Shown here: positions 12,701 to 24,400 of the stretch, one piece after another
Position numbering within the stretch: position 1 is the first letter of the stretch
Layout of the letters: each line of letters starts with the position of its first letter
Source: Dendrophyllia cribrosa
Taxonomy: Eukaryota > Cnidaria > Anthozoa > Scleractinia > Dendrophylliidae
Reading direction: 5' to 3'
Assembly: GCA_024195265.1 (NCBI GenBank)
Contig: JAJLRJ010000001.1
Location: 6,158,857 to 6,222,856 of the forward strand
Length of the DNA stretch: 64,000 nt
The notes under the pieces: generated by a model
Told to the model about the DNA's origin: nothing
What the model saw: the letters and a program-made list of their open reading frames with translations, nothing else
Databases searched by the model: none
Program-made: the position numbers and the translations under genes

Positions 12701-14327
12701 GTAAAAAGTTTCTTTAAATTACAACATACATGCACAAAAAACAAAATTCCTTGTAAATGGTAAACTTTCACACAATCCACAGGATACCCACTCATTCGGG
12801 GCTTAACCCTGTTTATGTTGTACAGTGAGCAACTTGAAGTGTTATGCTACTCCTGACCTCCCTGGATGGAATGCTAGTACATCACAGGATTACCCCAACA
12901 TTATGTCGCCAGTACTTATTTATAAACCTGGGCCGGGTTGTTCAAATCATGATTAAGCTAACCCTAACCCTACACATATTTTAGCATCAATTTTGAATCC
13001 AGTTAAACAACTCAACAATTGAAAATTTTCCGAAGTTTTCTGCCCTTTCAGTTTCGACTTTAACTTGTCTTCACTACTAGCTACAAATGATCTTTTGAAA
13101 ACATTTTTAAACAGAGAAATGAAATCCTTGGTTAACTTTTAATCCAAGACTAGCGCTAATTGGCTTTCAAACAACCGGGCCCTGGGTAGAGAGAGACAAT
13201 GTGGGTAGAGAGAAACAAAGTTTCTTGACTAAGGAAATTTGGCCTTAAATTTGACTATGTGTATAACATTGACTATGAGTGTGACTCTTCAAAGATTAAT
13301 GATTTACTTAGTGGTCACAACCACTATTTGCCACAAATGCTAACAATTTCCACCATTTTTACAATTTATTTTATTATTTTTAACAGTCATGACAGGTACA
13401 CGATTGATCAGGTCATAAAGGAAATGGGAGTGACTGCATCTGAATCCGATATCGAGATATTACAACGGGTTTGTGCAGCTGTATCCATCAGAGCTGCCAG
13501 GCTATCAGCTGCAGGAATTGCTGCGATTGTCAAGGTATGTTACACATATTTTAGCACAATTCATCAGGAAATTTAATGGTACACATATTTATACCTGGAT
13601 TTTCAAAACCATACTGCAGTGCTCAGTTGATGCGTCCGCGAGTGTGCATTGTGCTTCCTTTTTTGTCATTTAAAAACTGTGAAAAGTTCGCAAAATATAA
13701 ACAAGAAGGGTATTGCTAATCTTTTTTCCCCTATGCTCTCTGTCTTTCTCTTTTGCTTGATTTCAGGCTGATCAGAGTCATAAAACCGTTGTCTGAGCTT
13801 AGTTGTAGTGAAAATGTTATAATATTCATCAACCATGTTTTCAAAATATCAGCTAGATTTATAATCACAAAGTGAGCAGGGAAGTGATGTGTAAACTTGG
13901 GTTCATATTCTGAGATAGATCAGTGCTTTTAGTGGTATGAAAAATATTTTTAAACAGTTCAGGAGTTTGTTGGGGGCACTACATGTCTTTATAATTTTAT
14001 AATTGTCAATAGATTGACCAGGGAGCTCTCTTACAATTTGGTGCAAAATTCATCAAGATTTTGTAGAAAAGGCAAAAAGGCAACTGTGGGAGACTAATGA
14101 TGCTTTTTTGTTAACCCAATGATTATGTCAATCAACAGAAAACAAAGAACTACACCACTACCATTGCTGTTGATGGCAGCGTGTTTAAAAAACACCCCCA
14201 GTTCAAGCGTTACATGCAAGAGACCCTAAGGGACATTTTGCCAGAAAGTGACATCACTCTTATGCTGTCTGAAGATGGGTCGGGAAAAGGAGCAGCCCTT
14301 GTTGCTGCAGTGGCATCAAAATCATGA
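6776..14327 (+). CDS. HK: Hexokinase (single-domain, 460 aa, complete)
   Basis: Phosphorylates glucose at C6 using ATP, the first committed step of glycolysis. Six coding exons: 6776-6847, 7580-8107, 8720-9012, 12548-12700, 13387-13534 and 14139-14327. They sum to 1383 nt with consistent phases and GT-AG ends. Motifs: phosphate-binding [12 protein letters not shown] (about residues 88-99), sugar-binding [11 protein letters not shown], the catalytic Asp in [10 protein letters not shown] (Asp 212), [22 protein letters not shown], and the adenosine loop [12 protein letters not shown] (about 441-452). One catalytic unit of about 50 kDa is usual for invertebrates; vertebrate HK1-3 are tandem duplications of it. 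The hydrophobic N-terminus ([15 protein letters not shown]) could dock on mitochondria as in HK1, which is inference. The start is the first ATG after the acceptor at 6753. Intron 3 (3.5 kb) is filled by transposons. Confidence 0.96.
6928..7390. mobile_element. Large palindromic MITE, TTAA-flanked (copy 1)
   Basis: The arms are about 150 bp each and nearly perfect inverted repeats, beginning TTAAAGTGCCTATCACCCC and ending with the complement at 7390. Both arms contain the ATGCTAATTAGATGACGTC block. TTAA occurs at both tips, suggesting TTAA target-site insertion. No ORF. It lies in hexokinase intron 1. A second copy lies at 38224-39162. Confidence 0.85.
9041..9417. mobile_element. MITE with TTAAAGGGGAAGTATCAC termini
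   Basis: The left end TTAAAGGGGAAGTATCAC (9041-9058) is repeated inverted at 9400-9417, where the plus strand reads GTGATACTTCCCCTTTAA. TTAA is at both tips, the total is about 377 bp and there is no ORF. It lies in hexokinase intron 3. Confidence 0.8.
9799..10819. mobile_element. About 1-kb TIR element (TTAACCCATTGAC ends)
   Basis: The left end TTAACCCATTGACACCTGA (9799-9817) matches, inverted, the right end TCAGGAGTCAATGGGTTAA (10801-10819) with one mismatch. The interior has no credible long ORF. It is the second of a series of insertions in hexokinase intron 3. Confidence 0.65.
10933..12527. mobile_element. 1.6-kb TIR element with C-rich subterminal repeats
   Basis: The left end starts TGGGTTATTCCAGAAAAAAT and continues into a CCGACGGATGGCA block. 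The same sequence occurs inverted at 12480-12527. Just inside both ends are repeated GATTTCCAGAGCCC/CCCTCCCGCCTGGATT-like segments. Only short, unconvincing ORFs. It fills hexokinase intron 3 up to 20 bp before the acceptor of exon 4 (exon start 12548). A partial relative lies at 23281-23428. Confidence 0.8.
12931..13182. mobile_element. Short MITE (GGCCGGGTTGTTCAAA ends)
   Basis: The left end GGCCGGGTTGTTCAAATCAT is mirrored by TTTCAAACAACCGGGCC at 13166-13182. The next blocks (GATTAAGCTAACC / GACTAGCGCTAATTGG) are also partly complementary. It is about 250 bp, without an ORF, in hexokinase intron 4. Confidence 0.65.
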
Positions 14328-16277
14328 GCTGACCAATCAGCAGTTAACATTGTGTCATATTGAACCTTACAAAATGAAAATCTAGAAGAGAAAGATGTAG
14401 ATTTACATTGTAGTCGAGGACTGAAGTACTTCAGTGTTAATTAAGGTAGCCTTAACAGTAGTTTAAGTTGTAGATCTAGAATTCTTTTCCATACAAAGCA
14501 TAAAAGATAGCCTACAGCATGTTATGTAATATTTTCTACACTCCTAGCAGCTTTCCCCGGAAATATAATTATTTTTCATTGAATGATTCGTAGGAATAGG
14601 TACAATGTTATTAGAAAAATAGACTGAGGTAATTTCAAGCAAGCTAAAATTTTTCACAAAAGGACTTTAGAAGTCTCTTTTATTAATTGTCAACTCAACC
14701 GTTTGATGTTATAACTATTTACACGGTAAATATAGATTACATAGCTGATGAAGACAAAAGAATATTTTTTCCAAGTATAACACACCACTTTGTTGACAGG
14801 ATTATCAGGTGTAAATTTAGATACCGGTAACTGTTTTTTCTGTTGTGATATTTTTGTTTTATTGAACATTGCAGAAGGGTATTTCAATTTATATTAATTT
14901 GTTTTGTGGGTATTACACCATCATCTAATTGAAGTGTTGCCTGGAAAAAAGCCCTAAGTGACTTCTGATAAACTGCCAGATTCTCCTTCCAAATTGCCTT
15001 GTATTCCCTTGTAAAACATAGGGAGAATTTGATGTTACATCAAAAGTCACTTAGGTTTTTGTTCCGTGCACCCCTTCAATTAGAACAAAAAAAAACTAAG
15101 AGAAAAAACACTTGGGTATGTATTTTGTGTCCACTATTTATTACGGGGTCATGTATTAAGAAACTTAGTGTCCAGATGACTTTTATGCACATGAGCCTGC
15201 TATATGCACATACGCATGTTGATTAACGTTATAGAGTGGTTTTTGTCAGAGTGTCTTAAAACTAAAACCACAAGAAAATACTGTACAAAGTCATGAATCA
15301 ATCAGACTTCATGCTGCTGGGGCCAAGTGTAGTAAATTTTCAAAAATAATGAGTGCTAAAACAAACCTGATGAAAGCAAAGTGACTCAAATTACTTTTGA
15401 CACTCAATTGAAAACTGCTCTTCTCTTAAGTTATACTCAGTCTTACTCTTTTATTAGTTGCTTAGTCCTTCAATTAGCTCTTACTAGTTATAGTGTTCAA
15501 TAACGCTCAGTGTGATGGGCGCACATACTCCACTGACCCTCGCATGAAAGATAAGAGAGGTGACTAGGAGCCATTATTATTCAACTCTGATGTCGTTTTA
15601 CCTTATAAGAGAAAGAGAACACGCAAAATATCCGAGCATATTACACAGTAGATGGCCTTACTACACCTTATGTCCTGGTTTAAAGACACAAGCTATTATA
15701 AATAAAGGAATTTCAGTCGAATAATAAATCCATTACTCGATGGTTTAAGAGATAATAAGTGCAGACATTTTACTCATTGCTCGCAACTCTACACAACTCG
15801 TAAGATATCCGCGCATATTATCTCTTTAAAAACCATCTAAGGTGTATGTATTTTATACCAATAGGGATACACAATAAAATAATGACACTTTCCTTTGAAA
15901 TTCAAACTTGTCAATTGTTTCTATGTGTAAATAAAGGTTTCTGAAAAGATTTAATTCCAACTGATGGGCCTATAACCGGGGGGGGGCTTATAACCAGGAT
16001 TTTACGGTATAAGACTAAAGTGAATTTCCCATACAAAGTCTAGAAATCGTTCGTTGCGTAATATCAAAGAACCATCACGTACTGAGCTTGGGCCACCTGT
16101 GGTTCAATGAGTCTGCACTGACATCGAAATACGGGCGAGTAGTCGCTCATCGGAAGTTCAAACAATAAGAGATTTTGACTAAAATGATTTGATTGAAAAA
16201 ATTTGGTATTTTGGAAAAGAAGTCACTTTATGATTAGGATATGTGGTCGTACATGCAACAATGTATTTTATAGGGAG

Positions 16278-16911
16278 TATGCACAGCCCCGGGGGAGGGG
16301 GGGGGGACTCCCATATAAAAATGACAAGGATGCTTGTCGTACCTTTTAAGGCTGGTTTTCACTAGCGCATAAGCACAAGCATAAGCATAAGAGATCCAGA
16401 AGCAAGTGAGAACAACCACGACATAAGCACAAGAAGAACGAACACGTTCCGTTCTTCTTGTGCTTATGCTATGCTTGTGTCACATTTATGTCAAGTGAGA
16501 ACGGGGATGAAATAAGCACAAGGCGGTATCGAGAATTTCGTTCATACTGCGCTTGCGTATGTCTTTATGCTTATGTTCTGGTGTTTTCACTTGCTTATGC
16601 TTGTGTTTATGCGCCAGTGAAGGTTCAAAATTTGCAGATTGGTACCGCTTATGTAAAATGACCACAGTTAGAATTATCGTGGTGCCTTTTAGGGTATAAA
16701 GACGAAAAAATATGACAGAATATGACATGTATTGTTTGAGAACGGTACCTCTTAGGGGTAAAAATTCATTTGAGCCACACCCATCAAACAAGATTCTGGT
16801 ACCTTTTAGGGTGTTTTTTCGAAAATGTCTGACGAGCACCTCGTCATTTTTATATGGGAGTAACCCCCTCCCCCCCCCCCCCCCCCCCCCCCCGGCCCCT
16901 GGGATGCACAG
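16278..16911. mobile_element. TIR element containing a nested MITE
   Basis: The outer ends carry a GTATGCACAGCCCC-type sequence, a G/C homopolymer and an ACTCCCATATAAAAATGAC block, all repeated inverted at the right end (GTCATTTTTATATGGGAGT, then poly-C, then GGGATGCACAGTA). Inside, the motif TACCTTTTAGGG(G)TA recurs. A second element is inserted at 16350-16626. Confidence 0.7.
16350..16626. mobile_element. Nested MITE with AAGCATAAGCATAAG-rich arms
   Basis: The left arm GGCTGGTTTTCACTAGCGCA, followed by TAAGCACAAGCATAAGCATA, is answered inverted by CTTATGCTTGTGTTTATGCG and CCAGTGAAGG at the right. The centre repeats the ATAAGCACAAG unit in both orientations. The TTTTCACTAGCG core resembles the TIR of the element at 2899-3526, so the two may be distantly related. 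Confidence 0.7.
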
Positions 16912-17226
16912 TAGCCATGTTGGATTACAGGAACGATAGAAAATGTTTGCATAAAAATGGAGTTTTATTCCAAGGGCTGAAATATCATTGAACACCAATA
17001 TGGCTTTCGTACTTGTGCCCTATAGGAGAGACCTAGTGGAAGATAATCGAAGGGAAAGATAAAAAAAATCAGTGCAAATCTTCAACCAATTTTCTCCATA
17101 TTTTTTTAATTTATCTCCCCCTGCCCAGATGTCTTCTAGGTTGATCTGCATAGCCAGCTATCATTGTGATTCTAATTAAAGCCTGAGCATGTCCTCAAGA
17201 CAAATAGTATTGAAGGATGGGCCCCT

Positions 17227-17261
<35 letters not shown>

Positions 17262-17649
17262 GGCTGTATACAGGCTATCCTGACAACCAGACCGAATAGC
17301 AAAATGAGTGACCTGAAGCAAATCTAAAGTGTGGCCTGGAGGTATAGAAACAACATAAGCAACAGCATTTTTGTAGAAATTGCTGAGCTGTGGTTGGGGG
17401 TGCAGGGGTTGGTAAACCACGAGAAAGGGGACTGCAAAGTCTCATGGGGAGGCAGGAATAGAAGATGAAAAGTGGGTTTTCAGGTGGGAGGAAGCAGATC
17501 AAATACCATAAAAGTTCTATTTAATTAGGCCCCCTCTCTAATAAGCACACCTTTTGGATGCCCTCTCTTAGCCGGTGTGATAAGCTGCCTTTTGCATTTA
17601 GTTCATGAGTAGCTGAAACCCCTGCTAGACCTTAATAAAACCTACAGCT

Positions 17650-18060
17650 AATTTCACTGCAGTGTACAGAGCTGGATTTTTCAAACATGCTTTGCCCAAG
17701 ATAAGACAGTATTGAAGACATTTGACTCATAGAAGAGTAAATCCTTACTTCCCGAAATAGAAAGACATCCACAAAGAACAAGATCTGCGAACTTTATTCA
17801 CTAATTATTTTTCTGACAATGGCCATGACAGGGGAAGCATGACTGGCGAATATATGATGCGAGAATCACACTGCACTGAGATCTTAAATATCTCAGTGCA
17901 ACACTTTCTATTTTTTTTTAAGAAAGTCACTATTTACTTTGTGAACTTAGTTTCTGTGTGAATTTCCTTCAAAAGTGTCTGATGTGGGCCGACCATGACA
18001 GGCAAATCATAGCCAGCAAATCATGTTTGAAAAACCAGTTTTGTACACTACAGTGAAATC
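17650..18060. mobile_element. MITE (ATTTCACTGCAGTGTACA ends)
   Basis: The terminal inverted repeats are about 40 bp: ATTTCACTGCAGTGTACAGA, then TTTTTCAAACATG, with the complement at about 18022-18059. The interior has paired GGCCATGACAGG / GGCCGACCATGACAGG blocks. No ORF. Confidence 0.7.
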
Positions 18061-18187
18061 GGCGGTTTTAAAATTGGAAAATCTTTTTTTAAATACTAGT
18101 AATTACTATAGCTTACTATGTAAAATGTATGCAATAATTTATTCATTTTTAAATATTATATAATATTTTTATATTGATCTGTAACTT

Positions 18188-18406
18188 ACAGTAAAATGCC
18201 TCATACCATTGTCACAATTTAGTTTATCTTTTTCAACAGTTTTCCTATTAAAATCCACTCTATTTTGGGAGGTGGGGAGCTGATAAATTGCATGAACAGT
18301 TGTCAGCTCTTTAAATGTCTAAGAAAAACCATCACTGATTGTGGCAAAAATGAGCCAAAGTAAAAAAAAGCTACTGAGTAACAATGGTATGACACATTTT
18401 ACTGCA
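18188..18406. mobile_element. Small MITE next to the BNIP1 3' end
   Basis: ACAGTAAAATG...TCATACCATTGT at the left is repeated inverted at 18379-18406 (ACAATGGTATGAcacATTTTACTG). It lies just downstream of the BNIP1 stop, in the likely 3' UTR or trailer. Confidence 0.6.
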
Positions 18407-18445
18407 CTTAAAAATTTATATATTTTTTCAAGACCGGTATAGCTG

Positions 18446-21400
18446 TTAGCCTCCAAATATTGGAAGCCGTTTTTTCAAAATGTAAAGAACAGTGGAAAAG
18501 AACAATACAAGTCCAAAGAAAATAAGTAATCGATCTGTGATTTCCCTTCTGTTGTATTTGTTAAGAAGGTTCTTGCTGGTTTGAATTATTCCAGATAATC
18601 CCTTGTATTCTTCTTGAGTGTCTTGGATTTGTGCAGATGACGAAGCTAGGAAACAAACACAGCAAAAATGTTACTTCTTCTACTTCTTCTTCTTCTGAGT
18701 AAATCAAATCATTCTTATTGAAAAAAAAAAGACGCTTTTGTGAACCTTGAATCATCAAAAACAACAACAAAAACAGAAAAAACAAAGTAATTTTAACAGT
18801 CAAGCAATCGATGTTTCGAGCACTATAGTCCTTCGTCAGAGAAGAGAGCAATAATTATTATGCCTGAATAACGACAAAGCATGAAAGACTGTTTTCCCCA
18901 ATTTTCAGTCATTTCTTTCAATCTCCTGATAACTCAAAATTTTTTCGATTTCTTTTGAAGATTGAGTCATCAAGAGCCAACTGTACTAATAACATAATAT
19001 ATTGATTTCAAACCTAATGTCTGCATATCGCCTTCACTCTTTTTGACTTGACTTTCCATCATTCTTGCTATGCTCATCAAATCTTGTGTTATATTGCTTG
19101 CAGTCTTTGCTAAATTCTCCTTGTTAAAATTTCTGAAAGACAGAGAAAATATCACTGAGTACTCTTTCTGGAATCATAATATTTAATTATTTTCCTCAAG
19201 TGCTTTAATTAATTTCTCTTTTAAAAGAAATTAATAAAGGCATTTAATGTAAAATAGCTAATGTTACATGTACACATCCTATCAAAATGGTTATTTATTA
19301 ACTGAAGAAAAAATCACACCACATCCTTTTCACAAACATTTATGCAATCATGGTGTTATCTTAAACAGGAAAAGAACGTAGAATATCACTCCCCCCCCCC
19401 CCCCCCCCCCACAAAAAAAAAAAGATTCAGGTCAAAATTTAAAACCCAACCAAATGACAAATTTCCCCCCAAGCAGATGGTTCAACTTTTCTACTGATTT
19501 GTGGAATGGACCCAAGTTTTTGTATTGTTGTCCTACATATTTTGTTTCACTGTCCTGCCCACTTTCGTCGATGAATTCACAGGGCTCGAAAAAAGTCCCG
19601 TCCAGACGTCCGGTACAAGTAAATTTTTGTGTTGGGCAACCCACTCACTTGCCCAATGAGCAAGGATACAGACAAGCTGCCTGTGAACTAAGCTTACAGT
19701 GTAAGTAACAATTTATAAAAACTTGTCCGGGCAAGTAAAACTTAAGACTTGCTTGCCCAAAGGGAAAGTTTAAATTTTACTTTTTTTCGAGCCCTGAATT
19801 TAAGAATCCTAGTTTGAATGGGTCGTACTCATAGCGGCCTTTTGTTTGATGCTATATTCAAATTTCTTGGAATTCATCAACAAAAGTGGACAGGGCAGTA
19901 GGAGAATGTGAGTGGCAGTGATAAGAAAATTTGACCGAGTCAAAAATACAGTAATTTTCATAGTAAGCATTTGATTTTAACAAGCCTCATTGGTTACTTA
20001 TATGCCGGTATCTTGCTGTCAACCAACCTTTGTCTAACGTTAGATGTTTGTCTGCCCAGTAATTCTTCCTTTTCGCTTTTGTCAATAATGGTCTTTGATT
20101 CTAGATTGGCTTTCCTGATTGATGCCTGAAGACTGACAAAAAGGCACAAAAATGCATAAGCTCTCATGATTAGCATTTTATGCCCTTGGAGCAAAAGTCA
20201 ATGTTGTAAGTTTACATAATGCAAGAAGTCGGAGTAAAAATACTGAATAGAACTTAGGTTTGTCTATAAAATTTGGCTTTTCTTAGGATTTTTATTAACA
20301 TATGAATTTGTTGTTGGATTGGACAAGGGAATGGTCGGTCTATTCTAACTAACCCTAGGACTAGGACCAGAAACATACACAGCAGGATTTGCTTATTTTA
20401 TCAGTGGTAATTTTTAAGACCAGGAATAGTCGAATAAGGAAATGAAGGAATAAGATCACATATATTTGCAACAGGCTCAATGAAAACCAGTACTATATAT
20501 GAAGCAGTGGCAGATCCAGACCCCCCCCCCCCCCCCCCCCCCCATGGAGTCGGCACAGAGTAGGTGAGGGGATGGGGGGGGGGGGGGGGGGGGGAATGCC
20601 AAAACTGTGCATTTCAGCAAGTAATAATACCAGCCAGCAGGCCTGTCACTATCTTAATGGAACACACTTTAATTACAATTCATTATAAAGGCGTATTTGT
20701 TGAAGTCAAACAAGACAAGTGAAATTCAGAATACTTGGACAGCTCTTTTCTGTGATGCTGCATCGCTGCTAGTATCGCAAGCCGATCGGATTCTTTGTCT
20801 TGCTCAAATGCCACTTGCTCTAATCCCTATAAAACATACAAGTTTATTATCGTTATGTAATAATCATTATGTTTACATCTTGAATAAACTATGTATGTAT
20901 AGTATGAATTGTTGCAAGTTTGTTATGTCACACTTGTATACATCAAGGCGTAGCTAGCTTTTTTACATGTACAGCTGTAGACCAAGGGCCCGTTTCTCGA
21001 AAATCCCCCAACTTTTGACCATCCCGACCCCCGAGGGGGAGGGGGGGGGTACTCCCTAAAATGGGCTATACAGGGATGCTCCGCCCGAAAGGGGTACCTT
21101 TTTTAGGCCAGAGGTATTTGAAAGGGTAGGGATTTCACGAGTTGAAGTATATGAAAGGGTAGGGATTTCATGAAGTATAGGAAAACCGTAGGGAAAACAC
21201 GAGTTGAAGTATAAAAAGGTAGGGAAAACTGCCATTGAAGTATTAGAAAAAGCGCCTTTCAAAATATAACAAACAGACGGACATAAAGGCAAAATGAAAA
21301 GGGTACCATTTTCAGTGAAAGATATATGAAAGGGGTACCTTTTTCAATGAAAGGTATATGAAAGGGGTACCTTTTCTGTCAAAAACGGTATATAAAAGAG

Positions 21401-24400
21401 TAAGGGTTTCGACCTTGGGGTGGAGCATCCCCGTACAAAAATTTGTTGAGTACCCCCCCCCCCCCCCCCCCCCTCCCCGGGTCCCGACCATGTTACGGTG
21501 TTGATGTACAACAAATAGGCCATTTCCGAGTTACGTTATGCCTCGTTGTCAAAGCAAGGCTAGGTGCACAACCTTTCATATGAAAATGAGTTTTATTTGC
21601 ATTTGAATAAAAACTCATTTTCATATGAAAGGTTGTGCACCTAGCCTCGCTTTGACAACGAGGCATAACGTAACTCGGAAATGGGCTATTACATTAAATA
21701 TGCGCACCCCCCCCGTTGAGGAACAAAGGAATTCGTCAGGGGTGGGGGGCTGGAGAGCGTGGAATTCGTCAGGGGTCGGGGGCTGGAGAGCGTGGAATTC
21801 GTCAGGGGTCGGGGGCTGGAGAGCGTGGAATTCGTCAGGGGTCGGGGGCTGGAGAGCGTGGAATTCGTCAGGGGTCGGAGATTGGAGAGTGCAGAATTCG
21901 TCAGGGTCGGGGACTGGAATCCGTCAGGAGTTAGGGCTAGACCAGAGTGGAATTCTTCAGCACCAGACAGGGTTGTTTAGCTTGTTTCTGTTTCTGATCG
22001 TTAACGTTGATACGTGAGTGTATCGATATAAGGTTTATTTTGTAATTGCGTGGGGTGAACGAATCTCATTTGGTGTAAAGGCCTTTCAATGCCTTGTGTT
22101 TTATTTCTGATTAAAACGAGTACCCCTGGCCCCCTCTGTGGTCTGTGTCCTAGGCATGTTTAAATACAAGTTAAGTAAACATTAATATTTCCGTGGGATG
22201 CCTGTGGCACTCCCACGGTATAAATCCGAAAATTGCAAAGCCAGCCAATAGGATTGCCTAAAATCTTTATCGATTATTTCTTCTTCCAAGTCGACCAATG
22301 GGATTGTACAAAACCTTTATCGATTTGTGATCGATTTGCTTCCTCTGATTGTACCCAAAATTGCAAAGCCAGCCAATAGGATTGCGTAAAATCTTTATTT
22401 TTTAACGAGCGTTTAAAGCGTTTTGCCCAGCGTTCCAATCGCCCCAATCGTTCGTTTAATCGTGTGGTTCGTTTGGTTTAAATCGCTTCCATCGTTTCGA
22501 TCGTTTGGTTTAAATCGTTTTCATCGTTCGTTTGGTTTAAATCGGTTCCATCGTTTGGTTTAAGTCGTTTCCATCGTTTCCAACCGTAAGAAACGGGTTA
22601 AAATAACAATAACGAACGATTAGCCCTCGTTCAATCCTGCAAGCCGCAAGAACATCTCAGAAATTTGAAGCTTAAAATCACAAGAACTTCTGTGCGGTTA
22701 AATAGATAGAATGTATCTGGACCACAAGAATATCCAGCCGCTTTCGAAAAGTTCCAATCTTTGATTGTTTTGCTTTCGTTCGCTGACACTGATTTCAATT
22801 TGCATATGTCAAAACCTTTTCAGTAACGCATAACGCAACCATTTCATAAAACATCTCACAAATTTAATGGGTGATACAAAATTAGAACAGTATAACATGC
22901 GAGATCGAAAGGTGCAGAGAAACTTCAAAAGAGCGAAACTACAGTTGCGAAAAACAGAGAATTCTTGGAAGCGCTTATTTGTATTCATCTTTCAAATTAC
23001 ACTTTTGACATGTGCAAATTCCGTGCACTTTTTAACCCCTTTTACCGACAACTGCAACAAATTTGTTTTTCTGCTACATGCCTTTCCCTGCAGCCTTAAC
23101 TATGATTATTATGTTTAGTTTCAATCAAGATTTATTTTAAACATGAAGTTCAGATAGAATTACAGTTGTATACGCGTGAATTTTGCGTGACTATAAAAGC
23201 CGCTTGTTTTCGCTGTTTACGTAAAAGAAACCACGTTCCTTATTCACTGGTCTTCAAGTCGAAACATCGATCGCTCAAAATTAACCCCCGAAGACGTGGA
23301 TTTTAGGTTTCGCCCCCCCCCCCACCCGTCTAGATTTCCAAGCCCCTTAACCCCCCCCCCCCTCCCGTGAGATTTTCCGGAATGCCATCCGTCGGGGGGG
23401 GGGAATGGATTTTTTCCGTAACAACCCATTAACATAGAACCACATTACCCTTGTATAGGCCAATGCATCCCACGGAAACGACTTGAGGCGTCTTGTTACT
23501 TTTAAATTGATTGTTCATTTGCTCACTTGTCCCCTTCTCCCCCCCCACCGCCCCCCCCCCCCAAAAAAAAAAAAAGTAAATCGGTTCAAGTTCCTGACTT
23601 GCAGGTTTTGGCGCCAATTACGCAAACGTCCCCAAGTGGCATGGGCGGGTAAAAACTTTGAATTTTGACTGGCCAGCAGAACATGTTTTTGTCACGCGTG
23701 TGGACAGGTAGTTGCAAGCGACGGTAGTGTGCTTGCACCACCAGTGGATGCAAACTGAGATATCGAAAAGATGAACGTGTGTATCCGTGTTTTTGAAACT
23801 GTTTTCGATAGCCAGGATTTCTTGGCTATCATACCTAGCTTCCCGAGAGAAGGTACTTTAAGCAACCTGCGAAAAGAGATTGACGACGGAGAACTTGTTA
23901 GAAAGGGTAATTATATGTTCGTAAAAGAAGAGGGAATATACACAAGAAAGGAAGAAGACGCTCTGACTATTGACCATCTCACAACAGATGCAAAAAATGG
24001 GCTGGTTAACATAGAAGTCAAGTTCATGGAAGAAGCTACCACAAGCAACGAGGACTGTCATGCAACGCGGTGTGAAGAAACGAGCCAGACAGACGAGCCT
24101 CCTGTGAAAAGTGCCGAAAACTCCAAGCCGGTAGATTGGCGAGCCGTTTTTAAGTTCCAGAATTCCTGGGAATTAAAGAACATTAAGATTTACAGCACGG
24201 AAGAAATAAACAAAGCGAGGGGAATGCGGGCAGCGTATTATCGTTTTTGGAATGAAAGAGCGAGAGCGTTATGTTCACAGAAGCCTAACATCTCCAAGCG
24301 TTCACTGAGTGAACAAATAAATGACGAGTGGAGGACAGAGCAAGGAAAAATTCTTGAAAAGGAAGCTGAAGTCGTAATGAAAACAACTGAAACTCCACCG

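Larger units (their letters stand above)
14328..18445. other. Hexokinase-BNIP1 convergent spacer
   Basis: The space between two convergent genes. No coding exon was found. It holds a hairpin at 14952-15055 (CCTAAGTGACTT... with its inverted copy), another at about 15739-15840 (GATGGTTTAAGAGATAATA / inverted), and the TIR elements at 16278-16911, 17650-18060 and 18188-18406. A G-homopolymer lies at about 17227-17260. A minus-strand AATAAA at 18143-18138 could be the BNIP1 polyadenylation signal. Confidence 0.5.

Noticed and set aside
16486..16998. 170-aa minus ORF with a glycine run
   Set aside because: Lies across a nested MITE and a G/C homopolymer; no domain.
18561..18851. 96-codon minus-strand ORF overlapping the BNIP1 last exon
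   Set aside because: It is in the wrong frame relative to the SNARE and tail-anchor coding frame and crosses the real acceptor at 18646.
21728..21950. CRISPR array
   Set aside because: Direct repeats without unique spacers, in an animal genome; it is a minisatellite.
21625..22017. 130-aa ORF with WRAW repeats
   Set aside because: Produced by the 33-bp minisatellite; all three frames are open for the same reason.
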